Assembly (NCBI GenBank): GCA_015655165.1
Contig: JAATFN010000127.1
Span: 1-6,542 of the forward strand
Origin: Betaproteobacteria bacterium
GTDB lineage: Bacteria; Pseudomonadota; Gammaproteobacteria; Burkholderiales; Burkholderiaceae_D
Reading direction: 5' to 3'
Length of the DNA: 6,542 nucleotides
Positions 1 through 6,084 of the stretch are shown here, in pieces. Below the pieces are notes generated by a model, which saw only the letters and a list, made by a program, of their open reading frames with translations, searched no databases and was not told the origin of the DNA. How positions within the stretch are numbered: the first letter of the stretch is position 1; each line of letters begins with the position of its first letter. Both the position numbers and the translations under genes were made by a program.

Positions 1-125
1 ACACCACCATATTGCTGATGCATGGCTATTTGCGAGTGCAATGCGTGTGCCAACAGGCCTTTTTGTGTATCGTACAGCGCCAGGCCGGTTTCGTCACAGG
101 AAGATTCAATACCAAGAACAATCAT
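1..125 (-). CDS. tsaD: tRNA N6-threonylcarbamoyladenosine synthase subunit TsaD (5' end only)
   Basis: This is the N-terminal 41 codons of TsaD (formerly Gcp/YgjD). TsaD works with TsaB and TsaE in the cytoplasm to transfer the threonylcarbamoyl group from threonylcarbamoyl-AMP to A37 of ANN-decoding tRNAs. The translation starts [13 protein letters not shown] and continues through [13 protein letters not shown] and the beginning of the HxxYGG segment, which is the classic ASKHA-fold N-terminus of the family. The HxxxH iron-binding motif and the rest of the usual ~340 residues lie beyond the left edge. The ATG at 125 is the family start. A GTGAAA-like sequence precedes it but there is no strong Shine-Dalgarno. 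Another ATG five bases upstream (130-128) is out of frame. The gene lies 93 bases downstream of the MATE gene on the same strand. Identification is confident; it is partial only because of the window edge. Confidence 0.95.
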   Translation of the reverse strand, partial: MIVLGIESSCDETGLALYDTQKGLLAHALHSQIAMHQQYGG

Positions 126-218
126 TGCATTTCACAAAAGGATAAAGAGTAGGTGTTTGGGACACATACATACCATTGTAAAGCAAAGGTATGCCACGTG
201 CTTCATATGCCATAGACA
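126..218 (-). other. Gap between the MATE gene and tsaD
   Basis: These 93 bases contain no gene and no intrinsic terminator. An imperfect inverted repeat (ACCATTG ... CAAAGGT, one mismatch) lies near 173-190. TACAAT on the minus strand within the same segment could be a tsaD -10, but it lacks a -35. tsaD may be read from the upstream operon or from a weak local promoter. Confidence 0.3.
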
Positions 219-1577
219 TCAAGATGGCTGTTGATGGCGTTGAATCAATTTCAGATACCAGATTAACATCGCAGCGACAATGGCCAGACTTATACTATTG
301 GCAAGCCAGAAGCCGGATGCGCCTTTGACATAGTTGGGCATCACACCAAACGGATCGAGACCGACGAGATAACCACCACCAAGACCAACACCCCAAAGGG
401 CTACAGCATAGATAATGGTAGGTACGACAGCAATTTTATAAGCCCGTAGCACAAAGGCTGTAGTGACTTGAACTGCGTCGAATAATTGGTAGAAAGCGAT
501 AAAAATGAATAAGGGTAATGCGGCTGTGATGATGGTGATATCCGGTGTGTAGGCACGTATAATTTGCTCACGTAATAGCCAGACAAGAAGGCCTGTGATC
601 ACAGAGCAAACTGCTGCCAGACGAATACCGGATGTGCTCATTTGTCGTGCAGTCAACATGTTACCTGCACCAATGGCTTGTGCTACCAGTGTGCCTGCAG
701 CACTACCTAACGCTAACGGAAGCATATAGAGAACAGCACCCATATTTGCGGCAATCTGGTGACCTGCAATGGCAGTCTCGCCCAGACGGGCAATAAAAAT
801 CGCCATCAACGTAAAACCGGTGACTTCAATAAAATAACTGAGCCCCATCGGGATGCCCAGAATCAGCAGTGCCTTTTGTGCAGCCCATTGGGGGGTAACC
901 CAGCCTGTATGAAATAGCTTGAACTCTTTGTAGTAGGGTGTTACGCGTAGACTAAGCCAGCAAATCAGTAACATTAACCAGGCAATGACTGCTGTGGCTA
1001 ATGCACAGCCAGGACCGCCCAGTGCAGGCATGCCAGCATAGCCAAAAATAAATACGGCATTTAACGGGATCTTTAATACCAGACCGGTGACCTGAATCAT
1101 CATGACCATTTTGGGTTTGGAAATTGCCGTATTTAATGCCGCATATACCCGAAACGCCAGAGTTGCAGGCAATGCCAGTGCTTCCAGGCGCAAGTAGAGG
1201 GTCGCTTTTTCAGTCAGTTCCGGGGACGCTTGGGCCAAGGTCAGCATAGCCGGTGCAAAGTACAAAATGACCGCACCTGCGATACTTAAAAACAGTGCCA
1301 GCCACACACCTTGTTTGACTTCGTGACCGATATCGCCATAGCGTTGGGCGCCATAGAGCTGCCCGATGGTCGGTAACAGTGCTTGCAAGACACCCGACAA
1401 GCCCACAAATATACTGATATAGATAGAAAAGCCTAACGCCAATGCAGCCAAGTCCGTCGCAGAAAAACGCGAGGTCATGACGGTGTCGATGACACCATTG
1501 GCAATCAAGGCGATCTGACCAACAAATAAAGGCCAGGCAAGCGAGATGATCTTGCCTGATCGGGTGTGTTTAAACAT
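219..1577 (-). CDS. norM: NorM-type MATE family multidrug/cation antiporter
   Basis: This 452-residue, very hydrophobic protein has the expected MATE length and about 12 membrane segments in two bundles. Residues match the functional positions of NorM: SLAWPLFVGQ in segment 1, an aspartate at 31 (VIDTVM), a glutamate at 251 (FIEVTGF, segment 7) and an aspartate at 367 (YQLFDAVQ, segment 10). By family knowledge these acidic residues couple Na+ or H+ entry to export of cationic drugs across the inner membrane. The C-terminal LRAYK followed by Pro is also NorM-like. The ATG at 1577 fits the family N-terminus. The frame stays open 76 codons further upstream, but that part lies inside the preceding gene and is polar with no MATE similarity, so I excluded it. 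No strong Shine-Dalgarno is visible. It follows the glycosyltransferase gene by 31 bases and is probably cotranscribed with it. The substrate is unknown and the symbol is by family resemblance. Confidence 0.9.
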   Translation of the reverse strand: MFKHTRSGKIISLAWPLFVGQIALIANGVIDTVMTSRFSATDLAALALGFSIYISIFVGLSGVLQALLPTIGQLYGAQRYGDIGHEVKQGVWLALFLSIAGAVILYFAPAMLTLAQASPELTEKATLYLRLEALALPATLAFRVYAALNTAISKPKMVMMIQVTGLVLKIPLNAVFIFGYAGMPALGGPGCALATAVIAWLMLLICWLSLRVTPYYKEFKLFHTGWVTPQWAAQKALLILGIPMGLSYFIEVTGFTLMAIFIARLGETAIAGHQIAANMGAVLYMLPLALGSAAGTLVAQAIGAGNMLTARQMSTSGIRLAAVCSVITGLLVWLLREQIIRAYTPDITIITAALPLFIFIAFYQLFDAVQVTTAFVLRAYKIAVVPTIIYAVALWGVGLGGGYLVGLDPFGVMPNYVKGASGFWLANSISLAIVAAMLIWYLKLIQRHQQPS

Positions 1578-1608
1578 AGTATCTATTGGGTTTACGGGGT
1601 GTAATACC

Positions 1609-3324
1609 TTACTGTAAACGGCGGTATAGTCTGAATCGCTCGTCCCGGTCAGAAGGTCTGCGACCTTCCCATAATAGTCTCCAGCGTCCTTCATATTGCT
1701 CCAGAAGACGCATTTCGTCTTGATTGCTTGTGTTATCTTGCAAGAGCAAGAAGTCACAGGCATGGACGTGATCGTCTTCGAAGGGAATGTTGGCAAAGTA
1801 CGCAAAGGAAGCGCGCTGTGCTGTACCGACGTTTGTTGTTACACAGTATTTAACCGGTGGCAGTTTGTCTGCAATCTGGTGCGCTACACCTGCGTAACTC
1901 TTACTGTAGTTGATCAATGGTAGCCACAGTGTCATCAACAAGACCCAGCACAAGATCACACCACCTGACGACAAGACCACTGCACGCCACAAAACAGGAG
2001 GACGGCGCGACAAGCGCCAGTGTACCAGAAGCATCCAGCCGGCTGTTGCCAGTAGGCCAACAATCAATGCAATAGCACTAAAGCCGGGTTCATAGCCTGG
2101 TGCCAGCTTGGACGCATTCTGGGCGAGTTTCTCCGGCCAACCGGTTTCTTTGGCAACCCAGCCAACCCAGATGAAGGCCGCACATAATGTGAGCGTCATT
2201 ACAGAGAACCAGTCCACCGCATTGATGGCGCCACGTTTCATTGTCGGTAGTCCAAATGCGGCCAACATGGCCAATGGCGGCAATAATGGCAACAGGTTGC
2301 TTTCTTCAGTATGGACGTTTAACAGAATCTGGATAATGATGGGAATCAAAAACGCCAGTGGAATAGCCAGATGCAATGACGTTAACTGTTGACGCCATGA
2401 ATAGATTGCCCATGCTGCGATCGGCCATGCCGGCCACGTAAACCAGACACCGTATGACAGGAAATGGTTCAGGGTTGTGAGTGTGGGGAAATTTAATTGG
2501 TATAAATTCCAGCTGCGCCACATATTGAATTGCTCGATGCTGTCAGGCAACAACAGGCGTGTTGTAATGATCCATGCTGCACAGACTAACAGGGCGCTTG
2601 GTAAGGTAATGACTAAAAGACGCATACCGATGCGGCGATCAATAATGAAGCCTAACGTCACTAAACCGATCAGAATGCTCACAGGCAGTAACCAGCCACG
2701 TGTCAATACCAGTAAGCCCAATGCCAGACCCAATGTGCAAATGTGGTAAAGTTTTTGTGTATCGAATACACGTACCGCTGCATATAGTGCATAACCGACC
2801 AAGGCAATTTGCAGTACTTTCGGGCTGGTTTCATGACTATGCAACAACAGACCAATACAGCCGAGAAAAATCAGAAATGCACCGTCGGCTAGCGTTCTGC
2901 CATAGGCGCGTGGTGAAGGTTGGCCACCAAAGGCCAGTTTTAATGGCTGCGCTTCATTACGGCGTCCCAGCAAATAGGTCGCGTACCAAAGGGATAGGGA
3001 GCCTATTAAAAAGCAGATTGCCGTAAAGACGCGCGCAGCTAACGGGTCTCCCAAGACCCCGCCAAAGAGCTTGATACAGATGGCACCTAACCAGTAAGCC
3101 AGTGGACTTTCTGCGGGCATATCAAGTCCTGCGACATTTAATACCAGCCAATCTTGCAAATTGCCGTGGGCGATCGTCCACATAATGCCAAAACTGGTGG
3201 CATCTTCGTTTTTCCACGGGTCGCGACCGATCAAGCCTGGCAAAATATAGAGCAGGGAAAGTGCAATTAATGCCCAGCGTGGCAGGGCGTTGGTGGCAGC
3301 GGCAAGAAGACGGACTGGCTTCAT
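1609..3324 (-). CDS. PMT/ArnT-like GT-C family membrane glycosyltransferase
   Basis: This 571-residue polytopic protein has about 13 hydrophobic segments (first at residues 17-33) and a soluble C-terminal tail from about residue 471. The layout matches the GT39/ArnT-like GT-C fold, which moves a sugar from a polyprenyl-phosphate donor to an acceptor on the periplasmic face. The loop after segment 1 carries GRDPWKNEDA (33-42), the position of the catalytic acidic residues in this superfamily. DMPAESPLAYWLG (68-80) corresponds to the ArnT PPLYYW-like loop. NLLPLLPPLAMLAAFGLP (343-360) matches the late LLP-P-LA segment. Acceptor and sugar are unknown: lipid A, a polysaccharide or a protein are all possible. 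The ATG at 3324 (MKPVRLL) is chosen. A TTG three codons upstream (3333) is an alternative, and neither has a clear Shine-Dalgarno. The gene is separated from rpmE2 by an intrinsic terminator and followed closely by the MATE gene. Confidence 0.85.
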   Translation of the reverse strand: MKPVRLLAAATNALPRWALIALSLLYILPGLIGRDPWKNEDATSFGIMWTIAHGNLQDWLVLNVAGLDMPAESPLAYWLGAICIKLFGGVLGDPLAARVFTAICFLIGSLSLWYATYLLGRRNEAQPLKLAFGGQPSPRAYGRTLADGAFLIFLGCIGLLLHSHETSPKVLQIALVGYALYAAVRVFDTQKLYHICTLGLALGLLVLTRGWLLPVSILIGLVTLGFIIDRRIGMRLLVITLPSALLVCAAWIITTRLLLPDSIEQFNMWRSWNLYQLNFPTLTTLNHFLSYGVWFTWPAWPIAAWAIYSWRQQLTSLHLAIPLAFLIPIIIQILLNVHTEESNLLPLLPPLAMLAAFGLPTMKRGAINAVDWFSVMTLTLCAAFIWVGWVAKETGWPEKLAQNASKLAPGYEPGFSAIALIVGLLATAGWMLLVHWRLSRRPPVLWRAVVLSSGGVILCWVLLMTLWLPLINYSKSYAGVAHQIADKLPPVKYCVTTNVGTAQRASFAYFANIPFEDDHVHACDFLLLQDNTSNQDEMRLLEQYEGRWRLLWEGRRPSDRDERFRLYRRLQ

Positions 3325-3394
3325 CAGGTTCAAAAATACGTGAAATGGAACTGGGAAGAGGTTAACTGGGCATACATTTGCTGTACGACAGTAT

Positions 3395-3412
3395 GCCTTC
3401 TAGTATAAAGGC
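3395..3412 (-). promoter_or_regulatory. Candidate promoter -10 region for the glycosyltransferase-MATE pair
   Basis: On the minus strand, TTATACTAG contains a good -10 hexamer, TATACT (3407-3402). It sits downstream of the rpmE2 terminator and about 80 bases before the glycosyltransferase start. The hexamer lies inside a short inverted repeat (GCCTT ... AAGGC, 3395-3412). No convincing -35 element is found 16-18 bases upstream. A promoter is expected here because the terminator should block read-through from rpmE2, but the exact site is inference. Confidence 0.35.
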
Positions 3413-3471
3413 TAGTTGCACCATAACGGTGTCGTCAGGTAAAAGATTGTCGCAAGTTGTATCTAAAAATG

Positions 3472-3500
3472 AAAAAAGGCAGCCTTGGCTGCCTTTTTTT
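3472..3500 (-). terminator. Intrinsic terminator downstream of rpmE2 (symmetric, could act in both directions)
   Basis: A GC-rich stem GGCAGC/GCTGCC (3478-3483 with 3488-3493) closes a 4-nt loop. It is flanked by A6 on the left and T7 on the right, so RNA from either strand ends in a U-tract after the hairpin. It begins 12 bases after the rpmE2 stop codon, so its evident role is to end the rpmE2 transcript and insulate the glycosyltransferase gene. Confidence 0.93.
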
Positions 3501-3512
3501 GGGAAGCTTGAA

Positions 3513-3779
3513 TTAGTTCGAAGCGGATGTTTTCGAACCAACTGCACCGAACTTCTGGCGGAATTTTTCAACGCGACCAGCTGTGTCGACGATTTTGTGC
3601 TTACCAGTATAGAAAGGATGGGATTCGGAAGAAACCTCAATCTTGACTAACGGATATTGTTTACCTTCAAATTCTGCAGTTTCACGTGTACCGATTGTTG
3701 AACGTGTAACGAATTTGAAATCGTTGGAAACATCGTGGAACAGTACTTCGCGGTAATCAGGGTGGATGCCTGGTTTCAT
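3513..3779 (-). CDS. rpmE2: 50S ribosomal protein L31 type B (zinc-independent)
   Basis: This 88-residue protein begins [16 protein letters not shown] and contains [30 protein letters not shown] and [11 protein letters not shown], the full type B L31 signature. It has no cysteines, so it lacks the zinc-binding CxxC of type A L31. It is a component of the large ribosomal subunit and contributes to the intersubunit bridge. The start at 3779 is fixed by family alignment and by a GAGG Shine-Dalgarno (3788-3785) five bases upstream. A GTG 25 codons upstream (3854) is in frame but would add a sequence absent from the family. The gene has its own promoter (3874-3904) and is closed by a strong terminator, so it forms a monocistronic unit although it sits just after rho, as is common in Burkholderiales. 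Confidence 0.97.
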   Translation of the reverse strand: MKPGIHPDYREVLFHDVSNDFKFVTRSTIGTRETAEFEGKQYPLVKIEVSSESHPFYTGKHKIVDTAGRVEKFRQKFGAVGSKTSASN

Positions 3780-3804
3780 AATTGCCTCAATAAATAATGG
3801 TAGC

Positions 3805-3846
3805 CAATCGTCACTTCGTCGGTCGTACTGCTTCTTGACCCGATTG
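3805..3846 (-). promoter_or_regulatory. Possible structured leader of rpmE2
   Basis: In the transcript before rpmE2, CAATCG (3846-3841) can pair with CGATTG (3810-3805). Immediately inside, GGTC (3840-3837) can pair with GACC (3824-3821), leaving a 12-nt loop and a 10-nt one-sided bulge. The structure ends about 16 bases before the GAGG ribosome binding site. L31 genes in some other bacterial groups have autoregulatory leaders, so a regulatory role is possible. With only 10 pairs, chance is not excluded. Confidence 0.3.
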
Positions 3847-3873
3847 TCGATCACTTGCCGATGAAAAACGCGG

Positions 3874-3904
3874 ATTATACAATAAAATCAGGTATTTGCG
3901 TCAA
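3874..3904 (-). promoter_or_regulatory. Sigma-70-type promoter of rpmE2
   Basis: The minus strand carries TTGACG (3904-3899) and a perfect TATAAT (3879-3874) separated by 19 bases. The spacer is longer than the optimal 17, but both hexamers are near consensus. Predicted transcription would start near 3867, giving a leader of roughly 88 nt before the rpmE2 ATG. It lies in the rho-rpmE2 gap and is oriented toward rpmE2. Confidence 0.72.
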
Positions 3905-3998
3905 CGTAATATAAAAACAGACACTAAATTATGCCAATCCTATCAAGCTGAATGGGTTAATAAGGCCTGTTTTTTTGCCATTCTGGCGGTTACTAGTA

Positions 3999-5261
3999 CT
4001 AGTTGCCGCGACGCATCATGTCGAAGAACTCGGCATTATTTTTGGTGGACTTCATTTTGTCCAAAATGAATTCCATTGCCTCGATGTCGTCCATGTCGTA
4101 CATCAATTTGCGCAAGACCCAGATTTTTTGCAGTTGATCCGGTTTTAACAATAACTCTTCACGGCGGGTACCGGATTTGTTGAGATTGATTGCCGGATAA
4201 ACCCGTTTTTCTGCCAGACGACGTTCCAGGTGCACTTCCATGTTACCTGTACCCTTGAATTCTTCGTAAATCACGTCATCCATACGGCTGCCTGTTTCGA
4301 TCAACGCCGTGGCGATAATTGTCAGGGAGCCACCTTCTTCGACGTTACGTGCAGCGCCAAAGAAGCGTTTTGGGCGTTGCAGCGCATTCGCGTCCACACC
4401 ACCGGTCAATACCTTGCCGGAAGCCGGGATCACGGTATTGTATGCACGTGCCAAGCGGGTAATGGAGTCCAGCAGGATGACGACATCCTTTTTCATTTCA
4501 ACGAGGCGTTTGGCCTTTTCCAGTACCATTTCGGCAACCTGAACGTGGCGCGTTGCCGGTTCGTCAAAGGTCGATGCGACGACTTCGCCACGCACTGAAC
4601 GCTGCATTTCGGTGACTTCTTCAGGGCGTTCGTCGATCAGCAAGACGATTAATTCAATGTCTGGATGGTTTGTGGTTATGGCATGGGCAATATGCTGCAG
4701 CATGACCGATTTACCGGATTTGGGAGAGGCGACCAACAAGCCGCGCTGACCTTTACCGATCGGGGCGATCAAGTCGATGATACGACCGGTAATGTTTTCC
4801 TCGCCGCGCATATCGCGTTCTAACTGGAGGATTTTGTTTGGATGTAACGGGGTTAAATTCTCGAACAGAATGCGGTGTTTGGATGCTTCTGGCGGTTCGC
4901 CATTGACTTTATCTACTTTTACCAGGGCGAAATAACGTTCACCGTCTTTGGGGGTGCGGACCTCACCTTCGATCGAGTCGCCTGTGTGGAGATTAAAACG
5001 CCGGATCTGAGACGGGGAGATGTAGATATCATCTGTTGAAGCCATGTAGCTGGCGTCCGGTGAGCGCAAAAAGCCGAAACCGTCAGGCAGTACTTCCAAG
5101 GCACCATCGCCAAAAATCTGTTCGCCTGCTTTGGCCCGTTTTTTAAGAATCGCGAACATCAACTCCTGCTTACGCATACGCGCTGCGTTGTCGATTTCGA
5201 GTCCGATTGCCATTTCCAGTAGCGCGGAAACGTGTAATGCTTTGAGTTCTGATAAGTGCAT
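3999..5261 (-). CDS. rho: Transcription termination factor Rho
   Basis: This 420-residue hexameric RNA helicase terminates transcription by loading on C-rich RNA and translocating to RNA polymerase. It is collinear with E. coli Rho (419 aa), so residue numbers agree. Features in order: N-terminal helical domain (1-47); cold-shock-like RNA-binding domain with DGFGFLR (60-66); Walker A SPKSGKS (179-185, with K181 and K184); [10 protein letters not shown] with catalytic E211 and R212; Walker B VILLDS (D265, S266); Q-loop around K283; and arginine finger R366. Relative to my memory of E. coli Rho, the P-loop has serines at 179, 182 and 185, which are conservative. The start at 5261 follows GGGA seven bases upstream. 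After the TAG stop, in-frame TAG and TAA occur within three further codons. Its leader contains a rut-like stretch, suggesting autoregulation. No clear intrinsic terminator follows it. Confidence 0.99.
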   Translation of the reverse strand: MHLSELKALHVSALLEMAIGLEIDNAARMRKQELMFAILKKRAKAGEQIFGDGALEVLPDGFGFLRSPDASYMASTDDIYISPSQIRRFNLHTGDSIEGEVRTPKDGERYFALVKVDKVNGEPPEASKHRILFENLTPLHPNKILQLERDMRGEENITGRIIDLIAPIGKGQRGLLVASPKSGKSVMLQHIAHAITTNHPDIELIVLLIDERPEEVTEMQRSVRGEVVASTFDEPATRHVQVAEMVLEKAKRLVEMKKDVVILLDSITRLARAYNTVIPASGKVLTGGVDANALQRPKRFFGAARNVEEGGSLTIIATALIETGSRMDDVIYEEFKGTGNMEVHLERRLAEKRVYPAINLNKSGTRREELLLKPDQLQKIWVLRKLMYDMDDIEAMEFILDKMKSTKNNAEFFDMMRRGN

Positions 5262-5272
5262 ATATATATCCC

Positions 5273-5306
5273 AGAGTTGGGAGAAAATTAAAGGTGGGGG
5301 AGGGGA
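5273..5306 (-). promoter_or_regulatory. rut-like C-rich, G-free segment in the rho leader
   Basis: On the minus strand this 34-nt stretch contains no G at all and 17 C. It includes CCCCTCCCCCACC, followed by a CTCCCAACTCT segment. It ends about 11 bases before the rho start codon and overlaps the translation initiation region. Rho binds unstructured C-rich, G-poor RNA, and rho is known to be autoregulated by termination in its own leader in E. coli. A role as a Rho-loading or autoregulatory site is therefore a reasonable inference. Confidence 0.5.
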
Positions 5307-5355
5307 CTACGTGGTGTGTTATCTCTATGAGAGAGCTTGTTTACTATTTTTTACT

Positions 5356-5364
5356 AGTATAACA
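5356..5364 (-). promoter_or_regulatory. Candidate extended -10 promoter for rho
   Basis: TGTTATACT on the minus strand is a TGn-TATACT extended -10 element. It would place the transcription start near 5349 and give a leader of about 88 nt carrying the rut-like stretch. The -35 position has no consensus hexamer and is occupied by the 28-bp palindrome. The TTATACTAG core is identical to the candidate -10 before the glycosyltransferase gene. rho could alternatively be transcribed only from the trxA promoter. Confidence 0.35.
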
Positions 5365-5369
5365 AGCAC

Positions 5370-5397
5370 TCGTGGTGATACGAGCGTATCACCACGA
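5370..5397 (-). repeat. 28-bp perfect inverted repeat between trxA and rho (hairpin or operator)
   Basis: Two 13-nt arms, TCGTGGTGATACG and CGTATCACCACGA, are separated by only two bases. In RNA this gives a very stable stem-loop with a tight loop. On the minus strand, T7 lies immediately before the hairpin (5403-5397), while AGTGCTTGTT follows it. It therefore lacks the 3' U-tract of an intrinsic terminator for trxA, and on the plus strand it is followed by A7. It may protect the trxA mRNA 3' end, act as an attenuator for rho, or be a protein-binding operator. Confidence 0.8.
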
Positions 5398-5405
5398 AAA
5401 AAAGA

Positions 5406-5732
5406 TCAGATGTTGCTATCAATGAACGAAGTCAGTTGGCCTTTTGCCAGTGCGCCGACTTTTTGCGCTGCCACAGCGCCGTTTTTGAACAAAATCAGTG
5501 TCGGGATGCCACGGATACCGAATTGGGCAGGAATGGCCTGATTCGCATCGACATCCAGTTTGGCAATTTGCAGTTTACCCGCATATTCTTTGGAAACTTC
5601 TTCCAGAATCGGTGCAATCGCTTTACAAGGGCCGCACCATTCAGCCCAGAAATCGACTAATACAGGTGTGTCGGACTTTAATACGTCTGCTTCAAATGAG
5701 GCGTCGGAAATATGTTTGATGTTTTCACTCAT
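5406..5732 (-). CDS. trxA: Thioredoxin 1 (TrxA)
   Basis: This 108-residue protein is a canonical thioredoxin, the cytoplasmic dithiol-disulfide reductant supplied by thioredoxin reductase and used by ribonucleotide reductase, methionine sulfoxide reductases and others. It has the active site WCGPCK (C33 and C36), the buried aspartate D27, the cis-proline in GIPTLILF (P77) and the conserved glycine G93 near the end. There is no signal peptide. The ATG at 5732 gives the family N-terminus (MSENIKHI) and is preceded by an AGAGAA-like weak Shine-Dalgarno. It lies 144 bases upstream of rho on the same strand, the same trxA-rho adjacency as in E. coli, and is divergent from the AddB-like gene. Confidence 0.98.
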   Translation of the reverse strand: MSENIKHISDASFEADVLKSDTPVLVDFWAEWCGPCKAIAPILEEVSKEYAGKLQIAKLDVDANQAIPAQFGIRGIPTLILFKNGAVAAQKVGALAKGQLTSFIDSNI

Positions 5733-6084
5733 GATAATTCTCTAGTGATGGGCGTAAAAATGTGCCAGTCTGGTTAATGATGCCGTTTGTCTATCTATAT
5801 ATCCGGTAGTGTCGGCTACCTACGCTGACCGGTCTATCAAAGCAGATGTGGCCGGTACGCTTTAGTTCAAGTTGTTGTTGAAGTTTGGTAATCGATAATT
5901 CGGCAGGAATTAGGTCTAATCATAACCCATTTTTAAAATACGTGTGTTGAATCCTTTTTTTCTGGTGTGTACACAGAATTTTCTCTTTTTACTGGTACAT
6001 TTCCGCAAATTTATTGCCCAAAGGCACCAGCGGACATCGACTCCGGTAAGATAGACCCTTCATTGATACCTTGCGACAGGACTT
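5733..6084. other. Divergent intergenic region between trxA and the AddB-like gene
   Basis: This 352-base stretch holds no supportable gene. It must contain promoters for trxA (leftward) and the nuclease gene (rightward), but no element has both good -35 and -10 hexamers. Candidates on the plus strand are TTGAAT (5947-5952) with a poor -10 at 5970, and an extended -10-like TGGTACATT (5993-6001). On the minus strand, an AT-rich GATATATAGATAG lies about 65 bases before trxA. Small symmetric motifs are ATTAG-GT-CTAAT (5909-5920), TGTGTACACA (5966-5975) and GACCGGTC (5827-5834). An in-frame TGA at 6064-6066 rules out a longer N-terminus for the rightward gene. Confidence 0.6.

Noticed and set aside
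1578..1805. A 76-codon open extension upstream of the MATE start, overlapping the glycosyltransferase gene out of frame
   Set aside because: The extension is cysteine-rich and polar, unlike any MATE N-terminus, and it lies on the coding sequence of the upstream gene. The ATG at 1577 matches the family start.
3780..3854. In-frame GTG start giving L31 a 25-residue N-terminal extension
   Set aside because: Type B L31 begins MK-GIHP in the family, and a GAGG site is correctly spaced before the ATG at 3779. The extension is the untranslated leader.
3961..3990. Hairpin GCCA-GAA-TGGC next to a T7/A7 run after rho, considered as the rho terminator
   Set aside because: On the rho-sense strand the stem is followed by A7 rather than T7, and the stem is only four pairs, so it does not fit an intrinsic terminator.
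3991..4002. Repeat ACTAGTACTAG at the rho stop, giving TAG, TAC, TAG, TAA
   Set aside because: Tandem stop codons are probably chance or a mild read-through safeguard. There is no sign of recoding or an attachment site.
5279..5305. G-runs on the plus strand of the rho leader as a G-quadruplex
   Set aside because: Only three runs of three or more G are present, plus a GG. A four-tract three-layer quadruplex is not met, and the minus-strand C-rich RNA is the better explanation.
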